A model generated the notes under the pieces. That model searched no databases and had not been told where the DNA came from. It saw nothing but the letters and a program-made list of their open reading frames with translations. The position numbers and the translations under genes were made by a program. This document shows, one piece after another, positions 24,813 to 33,208 of a DNA stretch of 64,000 nt. Source of the DNA: Actinoplanes sp. N902-109 (lineage in GTDB: Bacteria; Actinomycetota; Actinomycetes; Mycobacteriales; Micromonosporaceae). Position 1 is the first letter of the stretch. Each line of letters begins with the position of its first letter. The stretch lies in NCBI RefSeq assembly GCF_000389965.1, contig NC_021191.1:9115501-9179500 (forward strand). Direction: 5' to 3'.

Positions 24813-25625
24813 ATGGCCAAACCCGGTCTGCCGAAGCTCATCGCCACCGACCTGGACGGCACGCTGGTGCGCAGCGACGACACCGTGTCCGCGTACACCC
24901 ATGAGGTGCTGGAGCGGGTCCGGGCCGCCGGCATCCGCATCGTGGCCGCCACCGGCCGCGGCCCCCGGCTCGCCGAGCTGGTGCGCACCGACATCCGGGC
25001 AGCCGACTTCCTGGTGCTGGCCCAGGGCGGCTGGGTCATCGACCAGAACGAGGGCCAGCTGCTGCGCAGCACCTGGCTCCCCGGCCGCGACCTGGCGCTG
25101 GTGCTGCAGAGCCTGGAGGCCGAGGTCGGGCCGCTGTCGGTGATGGTGGAGGCGCTGGAGCACCACGACGCCCCGCTGTGGGGCGACTTCGACCCGACCT
25201 GGCGCTACCCGGTGGTCATCGAGCCCCGCACCCGCGCCGAGTGCACCACCGGCGGGGTGATCAAGGCGTTCGCCCGCTCCTTCGAGCACGACGTGGACGA
25301 CCTGCTGGCCGCGGCCCGGCGCATCGTGCCGCCGCAGGTGGCCTCGGTCACCCAGGCCGGCCTCAACTACGTGGAGATCTGCCCGCCCGGCGTGGACAAG
25401 GGCACCGGTCTGGCGGTGGTCACCGAGGCCGTCGGCGTCGATCCCGCGGACGTGCTGGTCTTCGGCGACATGCCCAACGACCTGCCGATGTTCGCCTGGG
25501 CCGGGTGGGGCCGGGTGGCCGTGGCCAACGCCCATCCCGAGCTGCTCGCGGTCGCCGACGAGGTGACCTTGCCGAACGACGACGACGGCGTCGCTGTCTA
25601 CCTGGACAAGTTACTGTCGAGGTGA
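24813..25625 (+). CDS. HAD-superfamily hydrolase (Cof-type), copy 1
   Basis: A 270-residue Cof/IIB HAD phosphatase. Motif I is DLDGTLV near residue 13, motif II lies in AATGRG, and the C-terminal motif IV is FGDMPNDLPMF. These dephosphorylate sugar phosphates or similar metabolites, and the specificity is unknown. ATG 24813 has GGAGG 5 nt upstream; the open frame extends 5' to a TTG without RBS. The stop overlaps the next start (TGATG). Confidence 0.93.
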   Translation: MAKPGLPKLIATDLDGTLVRSDDTVSAYTHEVLERVRAAGIRIVAATGRGPRLAELVRTDIRAADFLVLAQGGWVIDQNEGQLLRSTWLPGRDLALVLQSLEAEVGPLSVMVEALEHHDAPLWGDFDPTWRYPVVIEPRTRAECTTGGVIKAFARSFEHDVDDLLAAARRIVPPQVASVTQAGLNYVEICPPGVDKGTGLAVVTEAVGVDPADVLVFGDMPNDLPMFAWAGWGRVAVANAHPELLAVADEVTLPNDDDGVAVYLDKLLSR

Positions 25626-26431
25626 TGTCAGAAATTCGCCTCGTCGCCTCGGACATAGACGGCACCCTCGTCCGCAGCGACGGCTCGCTCAGCCCCCGCA
25701 CCATCGATGTCCTCGCCGGCCTGCGCGACCGCGGTGTTCCGGTCGTGCTGGTGACCGGCCGGCCGGTCCGGTGGCTACGCCCGCTCTACGACCAGTTGGC
25801 CGAGCCGCTGCCGGCCGTCTGCGCCAACGGCGCCGTGGTCTACGACCCGGTGCACGACGAGATCCTGCGGGCCGCGCCGCTCTCGGTGGAGCTGCTGCTC
25901 GAGGTGACCAAGAAGCTGCGGGAGGCCGTGCCCGACGTCGTCCTGGCCGTCGAGGTCGAGGACGGCCGAAGCTTCTGGTACGAGGAGAAGTGGCCGTTGC
26001 GCTGGGACGTCAAGCACCCGGCGATGCGCATGCTGACCGCACCGGACCAGCTGGCCTCGGTGCCGGCCGTGAAACTGCTGGCCCGCTCGGCCAACCACGG
26101 GCCGGACGAGTTCGTCGAGCTGGTGAGCCGCACCCTGGGCACGGTGGTGGAGGCGACCCACTCGTCGTCCTCGGCGCTGGTGGAGATCTCGGCGGCCGGG
26201 GTCACCAAGGCGGCCGGGCTGGCCTGGGTGTGCGAGCGGGAGGGCGTGACCGCGGCCGAGGTGGTGGCATTCGGGGACATGCCGAACGACCTGCCCCTGC
26301 TGACCTGGGCAGGCCGTTCCGTGGCGATGGGCAACGCCCACCCCGCCGTCAAGGCCGTCGCCGACGAGGTGGCCGGCGGCAACGACGAGGACGGCGTGGC
26401 GGCGTACCTCGAGGAGCTGTTCGGGCTTTAG
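25625..26431 (+). CDS. HAD-superfamily hydrolase (Cof-type), copy 2
   Basis: A 268-residue paralogue of the preceding gene. It has DIDGTLVRSDGSLS (motif I), VTGRP and FGDMPNDLPLLTWAGRSVAMGNAHPAVK (motif IV), indicating tandem duplication within an operon. ATG 25625 overlaps the upstream TGA by one base. The 3' end overlaps bpa on the opposite strand by 4 nt. Confidence 0.93.
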   Translation: MSEIRLVASDIDGTLVRSDGSLSPRTIDVLAGLRDRGVPVVLVTGRPVRWLRPLYDQLAEPLPAVCANGAVVYDPVHDEILRAAPLSVELLLEVTKKLREAVPDVVLAVEVEDGRSFWYEEKWPLRWDVKHPAMRMLTAPDQLASVPAVKLLARSANHGPDEFVELVSRTLGTVVEATHSSSSALVEISAAGVTKAAGLAWVCEREGVTAAEVVAFGDMPNDLPLLTWAGRSVAMGNAHPAVKAVADEVAGGNDEDGVAAYLEELFGL

Positions 26432-26997
26432 AGGTATTGCCCGGTGCGCCCGGAGCCGTCACCGGCCGGGCCGGGCATACCGGGGATGATGCCGTTGGGG
26501 CCCATCGGCAGCGCCGGACGACCGGCCTGGCCGCCGCGCATCTGCTCCAGCTGCAGCCGGGCCGCCATCTGCTGGGCCACCAGCGCGGCCTGGATGCCGT
26601 GGAACAGACCCTCGAGCCAGCCCACCAGCTGGGCCTGCGCGATGCGGAGCTCGGCCTCGCTCGGCGGGGTCTCGGACTCGAACGGCAGCGACAGCCGCTC
26701 CAGCTCCTCCTGCAGCTCGGGGGCGAGACCGTCCTCCAGCTCCTTGATCGAGCGCTGGTGGATCTCGCGCAGCCGGCCGCGGCTGGCCTCGTCGAGCGGC
26801 GCCGCGCGCACCTCCTCGAGCAGCTGCTTGATCATGCTGCCGATCCGCATGACCTTCGCCGGCTGCTCGATGAGATTGCCGGGCTCCTCGGCCTTCAGGG
26901 TGCCGTCCTGCTCCATGGTGCCGAGCGGTCTGCCGTCCGGGCCCACCACGATGACGGAGTCGTCCTGCTTGTCTTCGGTGCGGGTCTCATCGGTCAT
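26428..26997 (-). CDS. bpa: bacterial proteasome activator
   Basis: 189 residues matching mycobacterial Bpa (Rv3780), an ATP-independent ring activator of the 20S proteasome. The four-helix core is nearly invariant (LIEQPAKVMRIGSMIKQLLEEVRAAPLDEASRGRL, LRIAQAQLVGWLEGLFHGIQAAL), and the C-terminus ends in GQYL, the motif that docks into the proteasome alpha ring. This implies a Pup-proteasome system elsewhere in the genome. ATG 26997 is 8-9 nt from AGGGAAG; ATG 27006 is an alternative. Confidence 0.95.
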   Translation of the reverse strand: MTDETRTEDKQDDSVIVVGPDGRPLGTMEQDGTLKAEEPGNLIEQPAKVMRIGSMIKQLLEEVRAAPLDEASRGRLREIHQRSIKELEDGLAPELQEELERLSLPFESETPPSEAELRIAQAQLVGWLEGLFHGIQAALVAQQMAARLQLEQMRGGQAGRPALPMGPNGIIPGMPGPAGDGSGRTGQYL

Positions 26998-27034
26998 GCG
27001 GTCCATCTTCCCTCGCCCGCGCACCTCACCCGTC

Positions 27035-27856
27035 TCAGGGGCGCAGTTCTGCGACCACGCATTTGACGCTGCCGCCACCGCGCTTGAGCTCACCCAGCTC
27101 GACGTGGACCGGGGTATAACCGGCCGCGCGCACCTTCTCGCCCATCGCTACCGCCTCAGTGTTGAGGATCACATGGCGGCCGTCGCTGACCAGGTTCAGC
27201 CCGAACGCCTCGGCATCCGCGCGATCGGCCAGTACGGCATCGGGGAAGAGCTGGGCGAGCACCCGCTGCGAAGCCGCCGAGAACGCCTCCGGGAAATAGG
27301 CGATGTGCCGGTCGTCGAGTGCGGCCAGCGCGGTGTCCAGGTGGTAGAACGCCGGGTCGACCAGCCGCAGCGAGAGCACCGGGCGGCCGAGCACCTCCTG
27401 GGCCTCGGCATGCGCGGCCGGCTCGGTGCGGAACCCGTACCCGGCCAGCACCAGGCCGCCGTACGCGGCGGGGAGGTACGCGAAGTCGCCCTCACCCTCG
27501 TTGACGTGCTCGGGCTCGGCGAACGCCCAGGACTGGTAGAAGCGCCGGTGGGCAGCGGCCTCGGCGGCGCGCTGCGGATAGCGGAACCGGGCGCCGTAGA
27601 CGGTGCCGTCGACGGAGAAGGCGCCGTTGGCCGCGTAGACCATGTCGGGCAGCCCCGGCTCGGCGTCCAGGACGTGCACGTCGTGCCCCAGGTCGGTGAG
27701 CGTGTCGCGGAGCAGGGCCCACTGCTTCCGGGCGAGGCCAGTGTCAACCGGGACGGCGGGGTCCATCCACGGGTTGATCCGATACTCGACCGCGAAGTGC
27801 TCCGGCGGACACATGAGATATGTACGCTTTCGCGGCGACCGCTCCATCTGGTTCAT
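27035..27856 (-). CDS. dimethylargininase / arginine deiminase-superfamily amidinohydrolase
   Basis: A 273-residue guanidino-modifying enzyme. The N-terminal YLMCPPEHFAVEYRINPWM is typical of actinobacterial dimethylargininases. The catalytic His is in FYHLDTALAAL and the nucleophile Cys in GGSVKCVVAEL near residue 267. It would hydrolyse methylated arginine or a related guanidine to citrulline. ATG 27856 follows TACCCT (27869-27864) by 7 nt. The Lrp-type regulator is divergent, a pairing I remember from other actinomycetes, suggesting local control. Confidence 0.9.
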   Translation of the reverse strand: MNQMERSPRKRTYLMCPPEHFAVEYRINPWMDPAVPVDTGLARKQWALLRDTLTDLGHDVHVLDAEPGLPDMVYAANGAFSVDGTVYGARFRYPQRAAEAAAHRRFYQSWAFAEPEHVNEGEGDFAYLPAAYGGLVLAGYGFRTEPAAHAEAQEVLGRPVLSLRLVDPAFYHLDTALAALDDRHIAYFPEAFSAASQRVLAQLFPDAVLADRADAEAFGLNLVSDGRHVILNTEAVAMGEKVRAAGYTPVHVELGELKRGGGSVKCVVAELRP

Positions 27857-27923
27857 GAGCTACAGGGTAGGTACGCTGGGACGACGGAAACAGCTCAAAC
27901 TCTTGCTGGGCGGAGGCGAATCG

Positions 27924-28382
27924 TTGCGCATGGACGCTGTGGACCAGCGAATCATTGCGTTGCTGTCGGCGGATGCCCGGGCCTCGTACGCGGACATCGG
28001 GTCGAAGGTCTCGCTCTCCGCCCCGGCGGTGAAGCGCCGGGTGGACCGGCTCCGCGCCGACGGGGTGATCAGGGGATTCACCACCATCATCGAGCCGTCC
28101 GCGGTGGGCTGGACCACCGAGGCGTTCGTCGAGCTGTTCTGCACCGGGCGCACCACCCCCGCGCAGATCACCGTGGCGGCGCGGCGGCATCCCGAGGTCG
28201 TGGGCGCCTACACCGTGTCGGGTGAGGCGGATGCGCTCGTCCATCTGCGGGCGGCCGACATCGGGCATCTGGAGCAGGCACTGGAACGGCTGCGGGCGGA
28301 GTCCTTCGTGACGTCGACGCGCAGCATGATCGTGCTGTCCCGGCTCGTGGACGTGCCGAGTCCGGTCCCGGCGCCCTCCTGA
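27924..28382 (+). CDS. Lrp/AsnC family transcriptional regulator
   Basis: About 152 residues. The N-terminal helix-turn-helix (MDAVDQRIIALLSADARASYADIGSKVSLSAPAVKRRVDRL) is followed by a RAM/ligand-binding domain (GAYTVSGEADALVHLRA). TTG 27924 has GGAGG (27912-27916) 7 nt upstream; ATG 27930, two codons on, is the other plausible start. It probably controls the divergent dimethylargininase gene in response to arginine or a related amino acid; this is inferred from position. Confidence 0.9.
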   Translation: MRMDAVDQRIIALLSADARASYADIGSKVSLSAPAVKRRVDRLRADGVIRGFTTIIEPSAVGWTTEAFVELFCTGRTTPAQITVAARRHPEVVGAYTVSGEADALVHLRAADIGHLEQALERLRAESFVTSTRSMIVLSRLVDVPSPVPAPS

Positions 28383-28417
28383 GGGAACCCGACGCTCCGG
28401 CGGCACGTCCCACTCGC

Positions 28418-30217
28418 ATGTCGCGCCGTTTGCAGCTCTGTGCCGCCGCCCTGGTCGTTGCGGCCCCGCTCGCCGGGTGCACCGCCGACACCGACGCCAA
28501 CCCCGCGCCGCCACCGTCGTCCTCGCTGCGGCTGGCGGCCTTCGACTCGTGCCGGCAACTGGAGAAGGATCTCCGGGCGGCGGCGAAGGCGAGCATCGGG
28601 CCCTATGGATTCCCGGGCGACACCGCGATACCCGAGGCGGTGGCCGTCAACGGGGCTCGCACCATGGCGGATGCCGCGCCGAAACAGGCCTTCAGCACGA
28701 CCAATAACCATGAGGTCGATGCGGACGAACCGGACATCATCAAGACCGACGGGCGTCGCATCGTCAGCATCGACAACGGCACGCTGCGGGTGGTCGACGC
28801 GGCTTCCCGGCAGCAGACCGGCCGGCTCGACCTGGGAGCGCCGGAGGGACGCCTGCTGCTCAGCGGCGACGCGGCCCTCGTACTGCTGCCCGGCGGCTCG
28901 AAGGCCACCAACAGCGCCGGTGCCCGGATACTCCTGGTCAGCCTGGCCGCGAACCCCACGATCGTCAGCCGGTACGAGGCGGCGCGGGGCTCGGTCGTGG
29001 ACGCCCGGCTCACCGGCAGCACCGCCCGGGTGGTGCTGCGCACCACGCCACACATCCAGTTCCGCAGCGACGCCGTCGACCTCGGCGACCTGGTCGAGGA
29101 CAACCAGAAGGCCATCGGCAAAGCCGATGCCGGGGCCTGGCTGCCCTCCTGGACCGTTTCCTCCGGTACGGGCACCACCTCCGGCCACGTCGAATGCGGC
29201 CAGGTCACCCGTCCGTCGTCGTACAGCGGTGGCGCCCTGCTCAGCATCCTCACGTTCGACCTGACCCGGCCCGAGCTCGGCACCGGTGACCCGGTGACCG
29301 TGGTGGCGGACGGCGACACGGTCTATGCCACCGGGTCGAGCCTGTACGTGGCCAACGACCAGCGCTGGCGGCTCGACCGCACCCCCGGCCGCGCGGCGGT
29401 GCCGGTCCGGCAGGAGACGGACATCTACCGCTTCACCACGGGCGGTTCCGCGCGTCCGGTCTTCGCGGCGTCCGGGACGGTTCCGGGCTTCCTGATCAAC
29501 CAGTACGCGCTGTCCGAGTGGGACGGCCGGCTGCGGGTGGCCACCACTGCCCAGGACCGGTCAGCGGTGCGGGTGCTGACGCAGCAGGGCGACAGGCTGA
29601 CCCCGATCGGGATCGTCGACGGGCTGGGCAAGGGCGAGCGCATCTACTCGGTACGGTTCATCGGAGACCGCGGCTACGTGGTCACGTTCCGCCAGACCGA
29701 CCCGCTCTACACGCTCGACCTGAGCAACCCGGCGGCGCCCCGGGTCACCGGCGAACTGAAGATCACCGGCTATTCGGCGCATCTCCAGCCGGCGGGCGAC
29801 GGCCGGTTGATCGGCATCGGCCAGGAGGCGGACCCGGCCGGTCAGGTTCGAGGCACCCAGGTGTCGCTGTTCGACGTCTCCGACCCGGCGGCTCCACGGC
29901 GGCTCGCGCAGCACGAGATCACCGGCGCGCAGTCGGAGGCGGAGTTCGACCCGCACGCGCTGCTCTGGTGGCCGGCCACGAAGCTGCTGGTGCTGCCGCT
30001 GTACTCGTACGTCTCGGTCGATGGGGGCAACCCCACGGCCAGCGGCGTCGCCCTGCGAGTCACCGATCAAGGCGTGACGCAACAGGGCGAACTGACCCGG
30101 CCGGGGGTGCGGCGGTCGCTGGTGATCGGCGACGTGCTGTGGACCCTGACCGACGGCGGCCTCCAGGCGTCCCAGCTGTCCACCCTGGACGAGATCGCCT
30201 GGCTGCCGAACGGTTAG
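28418..30217 (+). CDS. secreted beta-propeller domain lipoprotein
   Basis: 599 residues. The signal peptide ends in the lipobox LAGC (Cys 21). The motif VDADEPDIIKTDGRRIVSI marks the family of secreted C-terminal beta-propeller proteins, and repeated VVDA/LFDVSDPAAPRRLA strands continue to the end. It is membrane-anchored on the outside and its function is unknown. The start ATG 28418 has no clear RBS. A bidirectional hairpin follows. Confidence 0.87.
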   Translation: MSRRLQLCAAALVVAAPLAGCTADTDANPAPPPSSSLRLAAFDSCRQLEKDLRAAAKASIGPYGFPGDTAIPEAVAVNGARTMADAAPKQAFSTTNNHEVDADEPDIIKTDGRRIVSIDNGTLRVVDAASRQQTGRLDLGAPEGRLLLSGDAALVLLPGGSKATNSAGARILLVSLAANPTIVSRYEAARGSVVDARLTGSTARVVLRTTPHIQFRSDAVDLGDLVEDNQKAIGKADAGAWLPSWTVSSGTGTTSGHVECGQVTRPSSYSGGALLSILTFDLTRPELGTGDPVTVVADGDTVYATGSSLYVANDQRWRLDRTPGRAAVPVRQETDIYRFTTGGSARPVFAASGTVPGFLINQYALSEWDGRLRVATTAQDRSAVRVLTQQGDRLTPIGIVDGLGKGERIYSVRFIGDRGYVVTFRQTDPLYTLDLSNPAAPRVTGELKITGYSAHLQPAGDGRLIGIGQEADPAGQVRGTQVSLFDVSDPAAPRRLAQHEITGAQSEAEFDPHALLWWPATKLLVLPLYSYVSVDGGNPTASGVALRVTDQGVTQQGELTRPGVRRSLVIGDVLWTLTDGGLQASQLSTLDEIAWLPNG

Positions 30218-30247
30218 CGCCCAGCGCCCGGCTCGTGACGGGCGCTA
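30215..30247. terminator. bidirectional terminator between convergent genes
   Basis: AGCGCCCG (30223-30230) pairs with CGGGCGCT (30239-30246). The outer TAGCGCCC (30215-30222) offers an alternative partner for GGGCGCTA. It overlaps the stops of both convergent genes and has no U-run. Confidence 0.7.
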
Positions 30248-31333
30248 GAGATACATGCCCGTGCGGTGGTCGTCGGGGTCGGCCTGGTCCTTGGCCGGCA
30301 CCGGCTTGTCGCCCTCGCCGAAGAAGCGCTTGCCGCCGAACTCGCCGTGCAGCCGGTCGTCGAGCTCGTCGGCGAGGCCGGTCATCACCTGCACGGCCAG
30401 CATGAGGTGGGTGGCCTGGAAGTTGCGGCCGAAGACCGGGATCGACGCCCACACGGTGTCCTGCGCGCAGTACAACCGGCCGATCGGCATGCGGTTGGTC
30501 AGCTCGGACAGCTTCACGTAGAGCTGCTCGGTCGGCTCGACCTCGGTCAGGATCGGCGAGAACACGTCGACCAGCGGCGGGTTGTCGCGCACCCGGACGA
30601 ACACCATCGCCGAGCCGGCCCGGATGCCGATGTCGCCGTCGGTGTCGACCTGCAGCTGGTCGACGGTGGTCTTGGACATGGTCGCCACCACCGTGCGTAC
30701 CCGCTCGTCGAGCGGCACGACCTCGTCGGCGGCGTTGGCGAGCGCCTCGGACAGCACGCCGTCGTCGTCGAGGTCGTCGAGGCTGAGCTCGTCGTCGATG
30801 CTGGGCTCGTGCCGGGCGGTGGCCAGCGGGGCCGTCTCGATCGGCTCGTCCTGGTCGTCGTGCACCAGGTAGACCAGGAAGGCCGGGTGCGGTGCGCCGT
30901 ACACGTCGCGCAGCGTGCGCGAGATGAGCGTGGCGAACGACTTCGCGGCGTCGGTGGAGGTGCGCACGCCGAAGGACTCGCCCGAGCCGGGCAGCACCCC
31001 GGGCGGCGACCAGCCCAGCGCGACCAGGTCGGCGACGGCCGAGCGGTCCATCCGGAAGCCCTCGGGCAGGCCCGCGTTGCCCACCGCGAGCGCTTCGACG
31101 ACGCCGTCCTCGAGCACCCGGATGCTGACCGAGTAGACGGCGGCACCGGTGCCGGACGCGGTCGGGTCGAGCGTGATGTCGACGTGCGCGCCGGCGGTGA
31201 GGCCGGGTAGCAGGGCGGCGAGGGCACCGGCGAACTCGCGCCAGGCCTCCGTCACCTTGGCTCGCAGGTCGGCCGTGGTCGGCTCGTCGAGCAGGATGCC
31301 CTCAGGCTGGTCTGCGGTGTTCTCCGCCGTCAT
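30245..31333 (-). CDS. YbjN/T3SS-chaperone-like domain protein ending in a proteasome-docking-like motif
   Basis: 362 residues with two domains of the YbjN/type III chaperone-like fold: ~20-135 (AALLPGLTAGAHVDITLDP) and ~215-330 (DELDPLVDVFSP-type strands, LYVKLSELTNRMPIGRLYC). An acidic linker (SIDDELSLDDLDDDG) separates them. The final four residues GMYL resemble the GQYL tail of Bpa, and MYL fits the HbYX proteasome-docking pattern, so a link with the proteasome is possible. ATG 31333 has GGGAGG 8 nt upstream. The function is unknown. Confidence 0.75.
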   Translation of the reverse strand: MTAENTADQPEGILLDEPTTADLRAKVTEAWREFAGALAALLPGLTAGAHVDITLDPTASGTGAAVYSVSIRVLEDGVVEALAVGNAGLPEGFRMDRSAVADLVALGWSPPGVLPGSGESFGVRTSTDAAKSFATLISRTLRDVYGAPHPAFLVYLVHDDQDEPIETAPLATARHEPSIDDELSLDDLDDDGVLSEALANAADEVVPLDERVRTVVATMSKTTVDQLQVDTDGDIGIRAGSAMVFVRVRDNPPLVDVFSPILTEVEPTEQLYVKLSELTNRMPIGRLYCAQDTVWASIPVFGRNFQATHLMLAVQVMTGLADELDDRLHGEFGGKRFFGEGDKPVPAKDQADPDDHRTGMYL

Positions 31334-31377
31334 GATCCGCACCTCCCAACCGTCACCCTATCGAGCCGGGGTCACGC

Positions 31378-31617
31378 TCAGCGGGGGGTCTCGGACCAGG
31401 AGACCGCCAGATCCGTCAAACGCCGCGCAACGTCAGCGGGATCGCCGCCGCGGCCCACCGCCAGCCCCATCAGGTACGCCGTGACGGGCGCACCGGGGCG
31501 CACCACGTTGTGCGCGACATCGCGGGCGACATCCAGCACCATCTGCTGCTGCACGTCCGCGGCGTCCAGGCCGAGCTCGGCCGCGGCCGCCTCGAGCCAT
31601 TCCTCCAGCACGTTCAC
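31378..31617 (-). CDS. DUF6457 domain protein
   Basis: A 79-residue helical protein (VLEEWLEAAAAELGLDAADVQQQMVLDVARDVAHNVVRPGAPVTAYLMGLAVG). DUF6457 members are small proteins beside, or fused to, MobA-type guanylyltransferases, as here. GTG 31617 overlaps the mobA stop by 4 nt, so it is translationally coupled. The GTG at 31626 is less likely. Its role in cofactor guanylylation is inferred from linkage. Confidence 0.82.
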   Translation of the reverse strand: MNVLEEWLEAAAAELGLDAADVQQQMVLDVARDVAHNVVRPGAPVTAYLMGLAVGRGGDPADVARRLTDLAVSWSETPR

Positions 31618-32213
31618 CGGGCCCACTCCTCAGCGGTGCGCAGGTCGTCGTCGGTGTCGCAGTCGAACCAGGGCGGCGGTCCGGGGCGGCGCCACGAGAC
31701 CTCGATGAACTGGAGGTGCTCGAGCAGCGAGTGCATCGAGGCACCGTGCAGACTGCCCCGCTGTTCGGCGAGCTTGGTGACGGCGCTGCGCAGGGCGGTC
31801 GTGCGCCAGACGCCGCACAGTGTCTGCCTGCGGCCCTCGGCGTCGCGATAGAGCGCACCCTGCATGGGCGCGGCCTCCACCGTGAGCCGCAGCACGTCGA
31901 TCGCCTCGCCGGTCAGCAGCGGCAGGTCGGCGGCCAGCAGGGCGGTGAAGCTGACCCCCTCGGGCACCAGCGCCAGCCCCGCGGCGGCCGCGGCCACCGG
32001 GCCACCGCCGGGTGGGTCCTCGCTGGTCGACGCCACCGGCACGGGCAGGTCGGGCGGCACCCGGCCGACCACCACCCGCGGGTCGGCGTCGTGCACCGCG
32101 GCCAGTACCCGGGTCAGCATCGATTGCCCGGCGACCGGGATGGTGGGCTTGTCCGCACCACCCATCCGACGCGCCGCACCGCCGGCCAGCACCACCGCCG
32201 CGAATCCCCCCAC
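31614..32213 (-). CDS. mobA: molybdenum cofactor guanylyltransferase
   Basis: About 199 residues transferring GMP from GTP to molybdopterin. The nucleotidyltransferase loop is LAGGAARRMGGADKPTIPVAG, with a metal-binding Asp in LLAADLPLLTGEA. GTG 32213 is chosen because TACGGT (32225-32220) ends 6 nt before it and because homologous N-termini begin directly with AAVVLAGG. ATG 32258 would add 15 residues and lie upstream of that promoter. DUF6457 follows; fdhD is divergent. Confidence 0.9.
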   Translation of the reverse strand: MGGFAAVVLAGGAARRMGGADKPTIPVAGQSMLTRVLAAVHDADPRVVVGRVPPDLPVPVASTSEDPPGGGPVAAAAAGLALVPEGVSFTALLAADLPLLTGEAIDVLRLTVEAAPMQGALYRDAEGRRQTLCGVWRTTALRSAVTKLAEQRGSLHGASMHSLLEHLQFIEVSWRRPGPPPWFDCDTDDDLRTAEEWAR

Positions 32214-32307
32214 GTACGTACCGTATCCCGCCGAGCCCACAAGCGTGACTGTTGCCATCGCGGCGCGCGGTCGGCAGGACCCCTCCGGCCGGGCATACGC
32301 TCAGGTC

Positions 32308-33135
32308 ATGGCGCGCACGATGAACCGGCGACCCGTGATGAAGATCAATCTCGACACCGCCGCCGAGCCCCGCCGGCGACCCGACGACCTGGCCGCCGAG
32401 GAGCCGCTGGAGATCCGGCTGCGCAAGGAGCCGCTCGCCGTCACGATGCGCACCCCGGGTCAGGACATCGACCTCGCGATGGGCTTCCTGCTGACCGAGG
32501 GCATCATCGGCAGCGCCGACGACGTGGTCACCGCGCAGCTGTGCGCGGGCACCGACACCCCGAACACGTACAACGTGGTGGACATCGTGCTCGGCGCCGA
32601 CGTGCCGCCGCCGGTCACCGACCCGAGCCGCAACTTCTACACGACCAGCTCGTGCGGCGTGTGCGGCAAGGCCTCGATCGACGCGGTGCGCACCCGCTCG
32701 CGGTTCGACGTCGCTGCCGACCCGGCCACGGTCGCCGCCCGCACCCTCGCCGAGCTGCCCGACAAGCTGCGGGCCGCCCAGCGCACGTTCGAGCGGACCG
32801 GCGGCCTGCACGCAGCCGGGCTCTTCACCGCGGACGGCGACCTGCTGGTGCTGCGCGAGGACGTCGGCCGGCACAACGCGGTCGACAAGGTGATCGGCTG
32901 GGCCGCTCGCGAGCACCGCTTGCCGCTCACCGGGCACGTCCTGCTGGTGTCCGGGCGCGCCAGCTTCGAGCTGACGCAGAAGGCGTGGATGGCCGGCATC
33001 CCGGTGCTCGCGGCGGTCTCCGCGCCCAGCACGCTGGCGGCGGAGCTGGCCGACGAGGCGGGCATGACGCTGGTGGGCTTCCTGCGCGGCCCGTCCATGA
33101 ACGTCTACGCCGGATCACAGCGTGTAACCGTCTGA
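32308..33135 (+). CDS. fdhD: formate dehydrogenase accessory sulfurtransferase
   Basis: 275 residues. FdhD carries sulfur from a cysteine desulfurase to the molybdenum cofactor of formate dehydrogenase. The CxxC motif is intact (SSCGVCG, Cys 116 and 119), as are GLHAAGLF and REDVGRHNAVDKV. ATG 32308 follows TACGCT (32296-32301) by 6 nt. mobA is divergent from it, making a shared regulatory region. No formate dehydrogenase gene is in the window. Confidence 0.96.
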   Translation: MARTMNRRPVMKINLDTAAEPRRRPDDLAAEEPLEIRLRKEPLAVTMRTPGQDIDLAMGFLLTEGIIGSADDVVTAQLCAGTDTPNTYNVVDIVLGADVPPPVTDPSRNFYTTSSCGVCGKASIDAVRTRSRFDVAADPATVAARTLAELPDKLRAAQRTFERTGGLHAAGLFTADGDLLVLREDVGRHNAVDKVIGWAAREHRLPLTGHVLLVSGRASFELTQKAWMAGIPVLAAVSAPSTLAAELADEAGMTLVGFLRGPSMNVYAGSQRVTV

Positions 33136-33153
33136 GTTCGCTCGGTTTTAGGG

Positions 33154-33190
33154 TGTCATTCACCCGGTCATCCCGGGGCAGCCATTCACA
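33154..33190 (+). promoter_or_regulatory. PHO-box-like repeats upstream of the PhoD-type phosphatase
   Basis: Three imperfect 11-nt elements resemble the Streptomyces PhoP direct-repeat unit: TGTCATTCACC (33154-33164), GGTCATCCCGG (33166-33176) and AGCCATTCACA (33180-33190). The middle one fits the consensus well. Spacing is 12 and 14 nt rather than 11, so this is only suggestive of phosphate control. Confidence 0.35.
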
Positions 33191-33208
33191 ACCGTAAAAG
33201 TGCCGGGC

